In this document: positions 35,173-44,330 of the stretch, piece by piece
Layout: every line of letters begins with the position of its first letter
Position numbering within the stretch: the stretch's first letter is position 1
Assembly: GCF_003725295.1 (NCBI RefSeq)
Contig: NZ_QICB01000003.1
Location: forward strand, 186,001-250,000
Direction: 5' to 3'
Length of the DNA stretch: 64,000 nt
Source of the DNA: Slackia faecicanis
Lineage (GTDB): Bacteria; Actinomycetota; Coriobacteriia; Coriobacteriales; Eggerthellaceae
The notes under the pieces: model-generated
What the model was told of the DNA's origin: nothing
Database searches by the model: none
Seen by the model: the letters and a program-made list of their open reading frames with translations, nothing else
Translations under genes and position numbers: made by a program

Positions 35173-36402
35173 CTATTCGGCCGACTTCAACGGAAGATGC
35201 TTGACGCCCAGAAGCAGCATCAAAACGCCCAGGGCGAACACGCCGGCGACGACGCCGAATTCGATCGGCGCAGGCGCATACACGCTGTTCGCATACAGGC
35301 TCGCAAACGAGCCGTACGCATCGTAGCCGCCAAGCGCCGCATGATCGGTCAAAACGGTGGGCATGTCGAGATTAGGAACCTGGAACCCGCCTACGATAAG
35401 CTGCACGCGCTTGCAGAAGATGCCGACGATGGCCAGCACGGACGCCACGATGAGCAGCGCATTGGAGCGCAGCTTAGGCGTGAAGCACACGACGGCACAC
35501 GCGATACACCCGATAACCTCGACCCAGAAGAAGGGGGCGAGCACGCCGCTCGTGAGCATCTCCACGATGCCCACGCCGCCTTCGGAAAGCGGATAACCCG
35601 TAGTCAGAAGGTCGCATCCGAAGAAATACAGGTCCACGCACACGAACGCGCCCAGAAGCTTCGCCATCTTGACGAGGTTGTCGTCGGCCACGTCGAAATA
35701 GCCCGCCGCACGCAGCGCGATGACGACGGCCAGCACCAGGGCGGTTCCGCACACCAGGGCGGAGCTCACGAACCACGGGGCCAGAAGGGCGGTATGCCAG
35801 AACTCGTGGGAAATGTTCAGTCCCAGAATCCAAGCCGTCACCGAATGGACCAGCACCGCCACCACAAGCGCGACCACGCTGATGACGCGCAGGGCCACCG
35901 CGCGCATCTTGCCTTGCTCGAAGCGGATCTGCGCCCACAGATAGAAAAGCGAAAGCACCAGATACGTTCCGATGACCAGCACGTCCCACATCAGCGGACT
36001 GGTCAGATTGGAGTACACGAACAGCTCCCACAGACGGATCGGCTGGCCGAGGTCGACCACCACCAGGCCGATCGCGCACACGGTGCAGCAGATCGAGGTC
36101 CACACGGCGACCTTGCTGATGCCGCCGAAGCCCTTGATGCCGAACGCCTTCGGCATGGAGCTGATGATCAGGCCGCCCGCGGACAGGCCGACGAAGAACA
36201 TGAAGGACATGATGTAGAGACCCCACGAATCAAGGTCGCGCATGCCCGTCTGGATCATGCCGCCCGAAAGCTGGACCATCCACAACGCGATGCCGGCGAC
36301 GGTGATGACGGCGGACACGGCAATGGCAATATTGAGGGCCTTGCCCGCTTTGCAAGGCGCCCCGGTCTTGGCGGCGGATGCCGCCTGCTTGTTGTCAGAC
36401 AT
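35173..36402 (-). CDS. nrfD: NrfD/PsrC-type membrane quinol subunit
   Basis: A 409-residue polytopic protein with about ten helices, of the NrfD/PsrC family. Such subunits pass electrons between the quinone pool and a periplasm-facing ferredoxin subunit. Features include the N-terminal LDSWGLYIMSFMFFVGLSAG and the HSVTAWILGLNISHEFWHTALLAPWFVSSAL segment. The ATG at 36402 has GAGGGGAAAG. It follows the ferredoxin gene by 13 bases, in the standard catalytic subunit-ferredoxin-NrfD order. Confidence 0.92.
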   Translation of the reverse strand: MSDNKQAASAAKTGAPCKAGKALNIAIAVSAVITVAGIALWMVQLSGGMIQTGMRDLDSWGLYIMSFMFFVGLSAGGLIISSMPKAFGIKGFGGISKVAVWTSICCTVCAIGLVVVDLGQPIRLWELFVYSNLTSPLMWDVLVIGTYLVLSLFYLWAQIRFEQGKMRAVALRVISVVALVVAVLVHSVTAWILGLNISHEFWHTALLAPWFVSSALVCGTALVLAVVIALRAAGYFDVADDNLVKMAKLLGAFVCVDLYFFGCDLLTTGYPLSEGGVGIVEMLTSGVLAPFFWVEVIGCIACAVVCFTPKLRSNALLIVASVLAIVGIFCKRVQLIVGGFQVPNLDMPTVLTDHAALGGYDAYGSFASLYANSVYAPAPIEFGVVAGVFALGVLMLLLGVKHLPLKSAE

Positions 36403-36415
36403 TCTTTCCCCTCGC

Positions 36416-37036
36416 TTACACCAGGTAATACACGGACGGAGAGGTTCCGCTATCGGGAAGGAGCTGCATGTATTCGCGCTCCCTGATAAGCTTGGACACC
36501 TCGGAATCGGGATCGTCGAAATCGCCGAAATAGCGCACGCGTGCGGGGCACACCTCGATGCACGCGGGCTGGAGCCCCTGCGCAAGGCGATGCCAACACA
36601 TGGTGCATTTCTCCACCGTGTGCTTCTGATGCTTGGCAACGCTCACATCGCCCATATCCTGGCCGATCGCATACACGGGCTCTTCCCAGTTGAAGCTGCG
36701 CACGCCCGTGTAAGGGCAGGCGGCCATGCACATGCGGCAGCCGATGCACTTGTCGTAATCCTGGCGAACGGCACCCGTGGCCTCGTCTTTATACGTCGCG
36801 CCCACAGGGCACACCTTCACGCATGCGGGGTTGTCGCAATGCTGGCACGAAACGGCGATGTTCCCCATGGAAAGGTTGGGATAGGTTCCCTTCGGGGTGT
36901 CGCGATTCTCGCCGCCTTCGGTCAGGATGCGATTCCACCACACGCCGTCGGGCAGGTTGTTCTCCACCTTGCATGCAACGGCGCACGCGTGGCAGCCGAT
37001 GCACGACTTCTTATCGATAACATATCCGAGACGCAT
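36416..37036 (-). CDS. 4Fe-4S ferredoxin subunit of second molybdoenzyme
   Basis: A 206-residue PsrB/NrfC/DmsB-type electron-transfer subunit with four cluster motifs: CIGCHACAVAC, CQHCDNPACVKVC, CIGCRMCMAAC and CTMC...CIEVC. The start is an ATG two bases after the catalytic subunit stop. It is more similar in layout to PsrB than to the two DmsB-like proteins of the first locus, having a longer insertion before the second motif. Confidence 0.93.
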   Translation of the reverse strand: MRLGYVIDKKSCIGCHACAVACKVENNLPDGVWWNRILTEGGENRDTPKGTYPNLSMGNIAVSCQHCDNPACVKVCPVGATYKDEATGAVRQDYDKCIGCRMCMAACPYTGVRSFNWEEPVYAIGQDMGDVSVAKHQKHTVEKCTMCWHRLAQGLQPACIEVCPARVRYFGDFDDPDSEVSKLIREREYMQLLPDSGTSPSVYYLV

Positions 37037-37038
37037 CG

Positions 37039-39582
37039 CTATTCACCCTCTTCGTTCCACACGCGGACCTCGCAAAGCACGTCCATGAAATTGTTGTTCA
37101 CGCCGAACACGTCGTATTCGGTGGAGCTGAGCTCAGACCAGCCGCCCGCCTTGTGCTGGTAGCGCTGCCATCCCTTGGGATAGACCAGCGTGCCGGGACG
37201 AATGGCGTCGGAGAAGACCGCCCTGGCAACCGCCGTTCCGCGATCGTTGTAGCATTCCACGTAATCGCCGTCAGCGATGCCGCGCGCAGCCGCATCAGCG
37301 GGGTTGATCCGCACGAACGGCTCGGAGTCGAGCTCGCGCAGAAGCGGCGTACTGTACCACTGGGAGTGCACGCGATAGCGAGGACGCTCGCTCATGAGCA
37401 CCAGCGGATACTTCTTGTACAGGTCGTTTTCGGGCCATGCCTCCAAAGGCGGGAACCAACGCGCCATGCGGTCGCGTTCCACCTCTTCGGGCGTCGGGGT
37501 CTTGCTGGAAAGCGCGCGCACCATGGGCATTTCGCGATAGAACTCGAAGCGGCCCGAAGCCGTGCCGAAGACACCGTCCTTGTAGGCGATATGGGGCTCT
37601 TTTTCGGCGTCGCCCTCGATGAAGCGAATCTGCTTCTTCTCGCGCAGCGCATCCATGCTCACGCCGACCATCGCGCACGTGTCGCAGTCGAAAAGCTCCT
37701 CGAGGATTTCCTCGTTGGACAGGGTGAAAAATTCGCCCAGGCCGAGCTTTTCGGCCAGCTCGGTGATAATCTGGGTGTCGGGCTTGCTCTCGTACAAAGG
37801 TTCAATCGCCTTCTCGCTGTAGTTCAGCGAGAAGCACTGGCCGGCGTTGGCCACCTCTTCGAGCTCGAACCACTGCGCCACGGGAAGCACCATGTCGGCA
37901 TAGCGGGCCGAATCGGTCATGACGGAATCGGCCACCACCACGTAATCGAGCGACGGGATGATGTCGTCGGTCCATGCGTGCGTGTCGGTGTGGGTGTTCA
38001 AGGGGTTGGCCGAATACATCCACAGCATCTTGATCTTGGCATCTTGGCCTGCAAATTTGCCGGTCTTGGCAACGTTGGCGAAATCGACGCTGGGAATGCT
38101 CAGGCCCGTGCTCGCGCCGGTCGGCGCCTTATAGGCGGCGTTGTCGCCCATGTGGATGCCCCAGTACGAACCGTACGAAGCGCCGGGCTTGCCGAGGTTG
38201 CCGACAAGCGCGCAAAGCGTCAGGCCCGCCATGGTGGTGTGGCCGCCGTTGTTGTATGCCTGCGGGCCGTAGCCCTCGTAATGAAACACCGGGCCGTCGA
38301 TGCAGACGTCGGCCAGATACTCGATGTCTTCGACGGAAACCTCGCACAGCTCGCTCGCCTCTTCGAGGCTATGCGACATGATCTCCTCTTTCAGCAGCTC
38401 GTATGCCGTGCGGCACGCCACGCCGCCAAGGTCGTACGAACCCTCGATCGCCACATGCGTCGGGTCGGCCTCCGTCAAGGGAACGAGCGCGCCGTCGACG
38501 AGCACCATATAGGGGTCGTCCATGACCTCCTGGCCGGTCGTCGGGTCGATCACGCCGGTTGCAACGGGGGCGATGCCGGTGTCGCTGCGACGGACGAACA
38601 TACCCGTGTCGCTGCGCACCAAAAACGGCGCCACCGTGTGGTCGCGAAGATAGGCCACGTCCTGCGCACCGCGCTCCACGATCACGCGCATGATGGCGTA
38701 CTTCAAAAGCGTGTCGCTTCCCGGGCGGACGGGAATCCACTTGTCGGATTTCGACGCGATCTGCGTGTACGTGGGGTCGATGACGACGAGCTTGGTGCCG
38801 CCCTCCATCGCCTCTTTGATGTGATGCCAGTTCTGAACCTGCGCATCGGTGATGTTGGCGCCCCACACCATGATGGTCTTGGCGTTCTTTGCATCGGTGG
38901 GCTCGTTACCCTCCCACATGGCCAGGCCCATCAACGGAGTGATGTAGAGGCCGGCAACCGCCTGCATGCCGTAGAAGCTGCCCATGTCCAAGCACGGCGT
39001 GATGCTGCTGGCATTGAGGATGTTCTGCAAACGGCCGTAGGCGCCCGTGATGCCCGCCGACTGATTGCCCGAAGCGGTCAAAAACGCGAGCGCGCCTTCG
39101 CCGTATTCGGCCTGGGTCTTCTTGATGTTCTCGGCGATTTCGGTCAGAGCCTCATCCCAGCTGATGCGCTCCCACTGACCCGCACCGCGCTCGGTTCCCT
39201 GCACGCGACGCATGGGATACTGAACACGCTCGGGGTCGTAGATGCGATGCACGTGCGAAAGGCCGCGCTGGCAGATGCGGCTGTAGCAATCCTCGTTGTA
39301 CGGCGCGCGAGACGTCTTGACCACCTTGCCGTCGCGCACATGCACGTTCAGATGGCAGAAGCCGAAACAGTTCGGCCTGCATACTCCTCGAAAGATCGTT
39401 TCGCCCTCGTTGTTCGGCTGTCCCGCAACGAATTCCCCTGCAACCTGCGGCAGCCCCGGCTGCGATTGAGCGCATGACGTAAGCGAGACGGTCGCCGTCG
39501 TTCCGGCGGCAACCGCGGCCGTCGTCTTCAGAAAGCTTCTACGCGTGATTGTGCGAGAGCCCGCATTCTGTTCCGCTGCCAA
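37039..39582 (-). CDS. molybdopterin oxidoreductase, Tat-exported (second locus)
   Basis: An 847-residue catalytic subunit of the DMSO reductase superfamily. The Tat signal TITRRSFLKTTAAV is followed by a lipobox-like TSC. The [4Fe-4S] motif is CRPNCFGFC with a later Cys at RICQRG. Typical bis-MGD segments follow (MVWGANITDAQ, VIDPTYTQIASKSDKWIPVRPGSD, WMYSANPLNT, LVLMSERPRYRVHSQW). The best start is a TTG directly after TTAGGGGGAACA, which gives a normal-length Tat leader; an ATG 47 codons upstream would add a basic non-signal extension. The molybdenum ligand is not clear, and the substrate is unknown. It heads a six-gene operon. Confidence 0.93.
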   Translation of the reverse strand: MAAEQNAGSRTITRRSFLKTTAAVAAGTTATVSLTSCAQSQPGLPQVAGEFVAGQPNNEGETIFRGVCRPNCFGFCHLNVHVRDGKVVKTSRAPYNEDCYSRICQRGLSHVHRIYDPERVQYPMRRVQGTERGAGQWERISWDEALTEIAENIKKTQAEYGEGALAFLTASGNQSAGITGAYGRLQNILNASSITPCLDMGSFYGMQAVAGLYITPLMGLAMWEGNEPTDAKNAKTIMVWGANITDAQVQNWHHIKEAMEGGTKLVVIDPTYTQIASKSDKWIPVRPGSDTLLKYAIMRVIVERGAQDVAYLRDHTVAPFLVRSDTGMFVRRSDTGIAPVATGVIDPTTGQEVMDDPYMVLVDGALVPLTEADPTHVAIEGSYDLGGVACRTAYELLKEEIMSHSLEEASELCEVSVEDIEYLADVCIDGPVFHYEGYGPQAYNNGGHTTMAGLTLCALVGNLGKPGASYGSYWGIHMGDNAAYKAPTGASTGLSIPSVDFANVAKTGKFAGQDAKIKMLWMYSANPLNTHTDTHAWTDDIIPSLDYVVVADSVMTDSARYADMVLPVAQWFELEEVANAGQCFSLNYSEKAIEPLYESKPDTQIITELAEKLGLGEFFTLSNEEILEELFDCDTCAMVGVSMDALREKKQIRFIEGDAEKEPHIAYKDGVFGTASGRFEFYREMPMVRALSSKTPTPEEVERDRMARWFPPLEAWPENDLYKKYPLVLMSERPRYRVHSQWYSTPLLRELDSEPFVRINPADAAARGIADGDYVECYNDRGTAVARAVFSDAIRPGTLVYPKGWQRYQHKAGGWSELSSTEYDVFGVNNNFMDVLCEVRVWNEEGE

Positions 39583-39726
39583 TGTTCCCCCTAACAAAAG
39601 ATTCGAACCGTCCGCTTCAAAGGCGTTGCGTTGCGCATCGCGACGACCTTTCCCCTGCGGACGTCCTCCCTCACGCAAGCGGCGCTTGCGTCCTTGACAA
39701 GAACCAGCTGATTCTTTTGTCATAGG

Positions 39727-39778
39727 TTGTCATACATACAGGGGATATTCAAGGATTGAATAGGGCAATATATGACAA
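39727..39778. promoter_or_regulatory. nested dyad upstream of second molybdoenzyme operon
   Basis: An inner dyad ATTCAA-GGA-TTGAAT (39747-39761) lies almost concentric with outer arms TTGTCATA (39727-39734) and TATGACAA (39771-39778). It is AT-rich, lies 145-200 bases upstream of the TTG start, and probably binds a regulator of the operon. No clear -10/-35 pair was assigned. Confidence 0.5.
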
Positions 39779-39836
39779 TGATTATTCTATTTTGAGTATG
39801 ATCGACGAAAAAACGCCTGAAGAAACGCGTCTTATC

Positions 39837-40784
39837 CTATTTCTTCGCGCCGTCGCCCACGAATCCGTCGGCAAAACTGCTCGGAAGCACGAGCGTGCCG
39901 CCCGATTCCTCCATGCCCTCGCACGCAAGATGCATGGTACGCAGGCGCATCGCAACGTCGTTGGCGTCGTAGCTTTCGGAGGCGTCGGCGAGCATGGCGG
40001 ATATATCCTGCTCGGCCTCGGCCAGCACGATGCGTGCATTGCGTTTGCGCTCGGCAACGGCCTCGGCGGCCATGGCCTTTTGCAGCTCCTTCGGAATGAC
40101 GATGTCGCGCACCTCCACGTCGATGATGTCGATGCCCCAAGGGGAAAGCTTCTGTTCGATGCGGTCTTTCAACTCGTCGTCGAGCTGCTCGCGCCGCGTT
40201 GCCAGCTCCGCGACGGAAATGCGGCCGATGGCCTCCCTCATCGAGGTCTGGGCCACCCACGAAACCGCCGTCACGTAGTCCTCCACCTCCACGGCCGCCT
40301 TCTCGGGGTCGAAGACCATCCAGAACAGGACCGCGTCGACATTCACCGGCACCAGGTCTTTCGTGAGCGTTTCCTCGGCGCCGAAATACACCGACGCCAC
40401 GCGCTGGTCGATGCGCACCGTATAGAACTCGACGATGGGAATGGTGAACACGATGCCCGGCCCCGCAACCCTGTTGAACCGGCCGAAGCGCATGACCACG
40501 GCCTTCTCCCATTCCAAAACGATATGGATGGAATTAGACGCGAGAAGGCCCACGAAGCACGCAACGAGCAGCGCCGCCAGGCCGATGCGCCCCGCCACCA
40601 GCGCCCATGCCGACGCCACGATCGCGAAGGCGAGCGCGAAAACCGCGATGGAAAACACCGTTGCGCCATTGCGGGTGGTTCTCCTGCGTTCGATCTGCGG
40701 CATGGACGGCGTGCCGTCGAAACGAAGGGGGCCGCAAGCGCCCTTCTGCCTTGATTCCTTCTGCTTGCGAGCTTTTTTGCCCAT
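39837..40784 (-). CDS. SPFH/band 7 (stomatin-like) membrane protein
   Basis: A 315-residue protein with a basic N-terminus, two close hydrophobic segments (about 40-85) and a band 7 domain (about 88-265): VLEWEKAVVMRFGRFNRVAGPGIVFTIPIVE, then the LTKDLVPVNVDAVLFW and WGIDIIDVEVRDIVIPKELQKAM segments typical of stomatins. Such proteins oligomerise in membrane microdomains. The ATG at 40784 has AGGGGAGACG upstream. It is the third gene of an NrfD-GntR-SPFH operon, an unusual context for this family. Confidence 0.92.
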   Translation of the reverse strand: MGKKARKQKESRQKGACGPLRFDGTPSMPQIERRRTTRNGATVFSIAVFALAFAIVASAWALVAGRIGLAALLVACFVGLLASNSIHIVLEWEKAVVMRFGRFNRVAGPGIVFTIPIVEFYTVRIDQRVASVYFGAEETLTKDLVPVNVDAVLFWMVFDPEKAAVEVEDYVTAVSWVAQTSMREAIGRISVAELATRREQLDDELKDRIEQKLSPWGIDIIDVEVRDIVIPKELQKAMAAEAVAERKRNARIVLAEAEQDISAMLADASESYDANDVAMRLRTMHLACEGMEESGGTLVLPSSFADGFVGDGAKK

Positions 40785-40845
40785 CGTCTCCCCTATCCCC
40801 GCCTGATCGGCATGTTCAATACGGCATTGCCATTCGTTCGAGCGA

Positions 40846-41313
40846 TCACGCGCCACGCGACGCATGGCCGCAGTCTGCGTCGTCGAAGCGGACGAACCGC
40901 ACGCCTCCCTTGGCAGGTTCACCGCCTGCTTGCGCGTCCCGTTGCTCCTTGATGGTTTTCAGAATCTGCCGCTCGGCGTCGTCAAGCGTCATGCCCACCT
41001 CGAGGCAGCGCTTGAGGTATTCGCGCGCCAACCCTTCGGACACCGCAGAAACGGACACGTCGCAGCGTTCGCTCACATCGGCGACGAAGGCCCCTTGCCG
41101 GCGCTTCGACACGATATAGCCGTCCTCTTCGAGGCTGCCGTACACCTTGCTGACCGTGTTGTAGTTCACGCCCACCTCGGCCGCCAGGCCTCGCACCGTG
41201 GGAAGCTGGTCGTCCGTTTTATAGTATCCAGAAGTAATCAAGTATATGAAACGATTTTTCAGCTGCAGCCATACGGGAAGGCTGCTCTTCTCATTGACTT
41301 CGAAAAGCGCCAT
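40846..41313 (-). CDS. GntR-family regulator (YtrA-like)
   Basis: A 155-residue regulator. The N-terminal winged helix (about 1-78) has LPVWLQLKNRFIYLITSGYYKTDDQLPTVRGLAAEVGVNYNTVSKVYGSLEEDGYIVSKRRQG, the GntR DNA-binding pattern. The C-terminal part is short and helical, as in the YtrA subfamily that controls neighbouring membrane proteins. Its start lies 23 bases inside the upstream NrfD-like gene, so the two are coupled. It probably autoregulates this operon. Confidence 0.9.
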   Translation of the reverse strand: MALFEVNEKSSLPVWLQLKNRFIYLITSGYYKTDDQLPTVRGLAAEVGVNYNTVSKVYGSLEEDGYIVSKRRQGAFVADVSERCDVSVSAVSEGLAREYLKRCLEVGMTLDDAERQILKTIKEQRDAQAGGEPAKGGVRFVRFDDADCGHASRGA

Positions 41314-42379
41314 CTTCTGTCATTCCAATCGAATCCGAACCAAACGCCGACGCGTTTCCACGCGCATCTTCCTGCGGATACGCAAGCTGCATATCCTGCC
41401 ATTGGGCGGCTTCCACGATGGACCATCTCAGGCACCATCCGCCGAGCAAAATCAAAACCCCCACAAAAACACAGGCAAGAGAACCTTCGAACCGAAGCGA
41501 GGGGAATCGCGACGCAAAGACCTCGCATGCAAAGGGAATCGCCAGCCCGCACACGACAAATCCCGCCCACCAGGCAGCACAGACGCTCCCATCCACGAAC
41601 AGAGACGCACACAGCTGCCACCACGGCCCGTCTTTTCCCGCAAGAGCATCGACGATGAAAAGACCCGCGAAAAGCGTCTCGCACGCGATGGCGCCCAGGT
41701 CGATGAGAAGCAGCCTGCGCACGAAGGGCCGCACGAACGCCGATTCGCCGACCACGGTGGCAACCACAAGGATGACGGCGCATCCGCACGATGCCGACGA
41801 GAAGAGAAACAGCGCAAGTATCCACCAGGAATGCCACAACTCGATCGCGGGGCCGACGCTCACAAGCAGCGCGCCCGTGTAGACCATGACGAACAACGCC
41901 GCGACCATCGTGACCGTTTCAAGAAGACGGATGGCTTTCCGAGGCCATGCCATACCGTCGAAAAACGCCGCGAAGCACAGCAGCGCACCCGACGCGAGTA
42001 AGACGGCCAACGAGAAAACCCCGAACGTGATAAACGATGCCGAGGGAGTGAAGAACAGCAAGGCCAAGCGGTCGATGCGCCCCAGGTCGAACACGAGGCA
42101 GGCCACGCCGAAAGCGACAAGGCCCTCCCCCGCAAGGAGGGAAAACGCCTTAACGCGGCGCAGCGAATCGCGCGCATTCGCAGCACTCGGCAAGCCTGCG
42201 TGACCCGCAAGAACATGGCCTTTCGCAAACACGTCAAGAAGCGACACGAGGGAAAGCACCCCCGCGCCCGCGCCGCCGAAGAAAAGATATGCCACCACAA
42301 GATCGCTGAACAAAGAAACCCCGCAAACAGGAGCCGGACGCACTTCAACCCGGCCATCGACAGAGGCAGCATAGTACAC
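41291..42379 (-). CDS. orphan NrfD-like membrane protein
   Basis: A 362-residue polytopic protein with eight to nine helices and NrfD-like features: LFSDLVVAYLFFGGAGAGVLSL near the N-terminus, a CLVFDLGRIDRL loop and ELWHSWWILALFLFSSASCG. Unlike usual NrfD proteins it has no ferredoxin or catalytic subunit beside it. The start is a GTG with only a weak GGAAT upstream, so a few residues are uncertain. It overlaps the following GntR gene. Confidence 0.8.
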   Translation of the reverse strand: MYYAASVDGRVEVRPAPVCGVSLFSDLVVAYLFFGGAGAGVLSLVSLLDVFAKGHVLAGHAGLPSAANARDSLRRVKAFSLLAGEGLVAFGVACLVFDLGRIDRLALLFFTPSASFITFGVFSLAVLLASGALLCFAAFFDGMAWPRKAIRLLETVTMVAALFVMVYTGALLVSVGPAIELWHSWWILALFLFSSASCGCAVILVVATVVGESAFVRPFVRRLLLIDLGAIACETLFAGLFIVDALAGKDGPWWQLCASLFVDGSVCAAWWAGFVVCGLAIPFACEVFASRFPSLRFEGSLACVFVGVLILLGGWCLRWSIVEAAQWQDMQLAYPQEDARGNASAFGSDSIGMTEDGAFRSQ

Positions 42380-42403
42380 AAAGCCGATTCCGACAACGTA
42401 CGA

Positions 42404-42644
42404 AGAGAGGGCCCGAAAACGAGCCCTCCCAAGAAAACCTCTGTCGAAACACCGCGCGCGATGCCGTGCGACCGACAGCGATCGTAATCCTCCTGCCGCA
42501 GTTGACTGGCAGCGGCTACGCAGTCACGAGCACGCGACCGACCGCAACCTCTCGGCCACAACCACCCGGCCACGACCGCAAATCTCGGCCACGGCCTCCC
42601 GGCTACCGCCCAGCCACCGCCGCACGGCTTACCGAGCGGAAACG
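42404..42644 (-). repeat. dispersed intergenic repeat, copy B
   Basis: This copy occupies the gap between cysS and the orphan nrfD-like gene. The core at 42451-42540 is 82 percent identical to copy A without gaps. The distal hairpin (CCGCACGG/CCGAGCGG, one mismatch, 42620-42639) begins five bases after the cysS stop, and the proximal hairpin is GAGGGC/GCCCTC near 42405-42428. Both copies have the same orientation relative to the flanking minus-strand genes. Confidence 0.85.
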
Positions 42645-44123
42645 CTACGCGCGCTTGATGCGAGCGCCCGCGTTGGTGTCTTCGACCATCAGTCCCAGCT
42701 CATTGAGGCGGTCGCGAATCGCATCGGCGCGACCCCAGTCTTTCGCGGCGCGAGCCTCGGCGCGCGCCGCAAGCAAGGCCTCGGCGGCAGCTTCGATGCC
42801 ATCGCCCTCGAAGCCCACCAAGTCGGCGGCAAGGCCCACCAGCTCGTCCGGAAGATCGAGCGCTTCGCGAATGGGAACCTCGATGCCCAGAATGGCGAAT
42901 GCGCCCATGATGGAAGCGGCACACACCACGGCAGCCTCCTCGTCGACGGCGCCCGCCGCCTGCTCGAGGTAGGTATTGGCCTCGGTGACCAGGTTGAAGT
43001 AGGCGGCCAGGGCGCCCGCGGTGTTGAAGTCGTCGTTCATCTGCGCCTCGAACTCAGCCGACGCGGCCTCGGTGGCGGCGATGAGCTTCTGCGCCGCCTG
43101 CTCGTCTACAGCGGCGCCTTCCTCGACGTGGTTCGCGGCCCAGCGCAGGTTCTCCACCGCCGTGGCAATGCGGGCCAGCGAATTCTCGGCGCCCTCGAGG
43201 CGCTCGTAGGAGAAGTCGAGCGGCGAGCGGTAATGCGTCTGCAGCATGAGCAGGCGCAGCGCCGGCGCGGAGTGCTCGTCGAGCACCTCTTTGAGCGTGT
43301 AGAAGTTGCCGAGCGACTTGCTCATCTTCTCGCCGTCGACGCGCAGCATGCCCGTGTGCATCCAGGTGTTGACGAAGGGAACGTGCCAGCAACACGTGGC
43401 CTGGGCACACTCGTTCTCATGATGCGGGAACGCCAGGTCGCCGCCGCCGCCGTGGATGTCGATCGGGGTGCCCAGGTAGCGATGCACCATGGCCGCGCAC
43501 TCGGTGTGCCAGCCGGGGCGGCCGTCGCCCCACGGAGAAGGCCAGCTGGGCTCGCCGGGCTTGGCGCCCTTCCACAGCGCGAAATCGAGCGGGTCGCGCT
43601 TGTCTTCGTTTTCCTCGATGCGGGCGCCCACCATGAGGTCATCGATCTTGCGGCCCGAAACCTCGCCGTAGTTCTCATCGCTGCGCACCGCGAAATACAC
43701 GTCGCCGTTATCGACGGCATAGGCGTGGCCCTGCTCGATCAGACTCTTGATCATGGCGATCATGGGGCCGATTTCCTTCGTGGCGCGCGGGCGGATGTCG
43801 GGATCCATGATATTGAAGCGACGCATCTGCTCGATGAACGCGTCGGAGAACTCGGAGGCCACCTCTTCGGACGTGCGGCCCTGCTCGTTGGCGCGATTGA
43901 TGATCTTGTCATCGACGTCGGTCAGGTTCTGGGCGAACGTGACCTCGTAGCCGCTCGCGATGAGCCAGCGGCGGATGACGTCGAACGAAAGGAAGGTGCG
44001 GGCGTTGCCGATGTGGATCTGGTCGTACACGGTGGGGCCGCACACGTACATGCGGACCTTGCCCTCTTCGATCGGCACGAACTCGCGCTTCTCGCGCACC
44101 TGGCTGTTATAGATACGAATCAT
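42645..44123 (-). CDS. cysS: cysteinyl-tRNA synthetase
   Basis: A 492-residue class I synthetase charging tRNA-Cys. It has YVCGPTVYDQIHIGNART (zinc Cys and HIGH-type motif), the zinc ligands in GWHTECAAM and HHENECAQ, and the KMSKS-type motif EKMSKSLGN. A DALR-type helical domain and anticodon-binding tail follow. The ATG at 44123 has GGGAGGAATC. Its 3' side carries the dispersed repeat in place of an ordinary terminator. Confidence 0.96.
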   Translation of the reverse strand: MIRIYNSQVREKREFVPIEEGKVRMYVCGPTVYDQIHIGNARTFLSFDVIRRWLIASGYEVTFAQNLTDVDDKIINRANEQGRTSEEVASEFSDAFIEQMRRFNIMDPDIRPRATKEIGPMIAMIKSLIEQGHAYAVDNGDVYFAVRSDENYGEVSGRKIDDLMVGARIEENEDKRDPLDFALWKGAKPGEPSWPSPWGDGRPGWHTECAAMVHRYLGTPIDIHGGGGDLAFPHHENECAQATCCWHVPFVNTWMHTGMLRVDGEKMSKSLGNFYTLKEVLDEHSAPALRLLMLQTHYRSPLDFSYERLEGAENSLARIATAVENLRWAANHVEEGAAVDEQAAQKLIAATEAASAEFEAQMNDDFNTAGALAAYFNLVTEANTYLEQAAGAVDEEAAVVCAASIMGAFAILGIEVPIREALDLPDELVGLAADLVGFEGDGIEAAAEALLAARAEARAAKDWGRADAIRDRLNELGLMVEDTNAGARIKRA

Positions 44124-44252
44124 GATTCCTCCCGGAAATAACGTGACGAGCATGCATCATGCTTACATAGACAAGGTCGAGATGCGCCTTGACGCAGCGC
44201 CCGAAAGCTTACAACAGATCGGGCGCGTATCCCACGCGCAGTTCCGCACGAG

Positions 44253-44279
44253 CCGAAAGCCGCTTGATGCGGCTTTCGG
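44253..44279. terminator. strong hairpin between ispF and cysS
   Basis: A perfect 11-bp stem CCGAAAGCCGC / GCGGCTTTCGG with a five-base loop lies 50 bases after the ispF stop. It lacks a T-run but is placed to end the ispD-ispF transcript. Confidence 0.55.
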
Positions 44280-44330
44280 GCGCGTCAGGACTGCTTGAAC
44301 ATGGAATATGCGCCCGATCATCCGGAAAAG

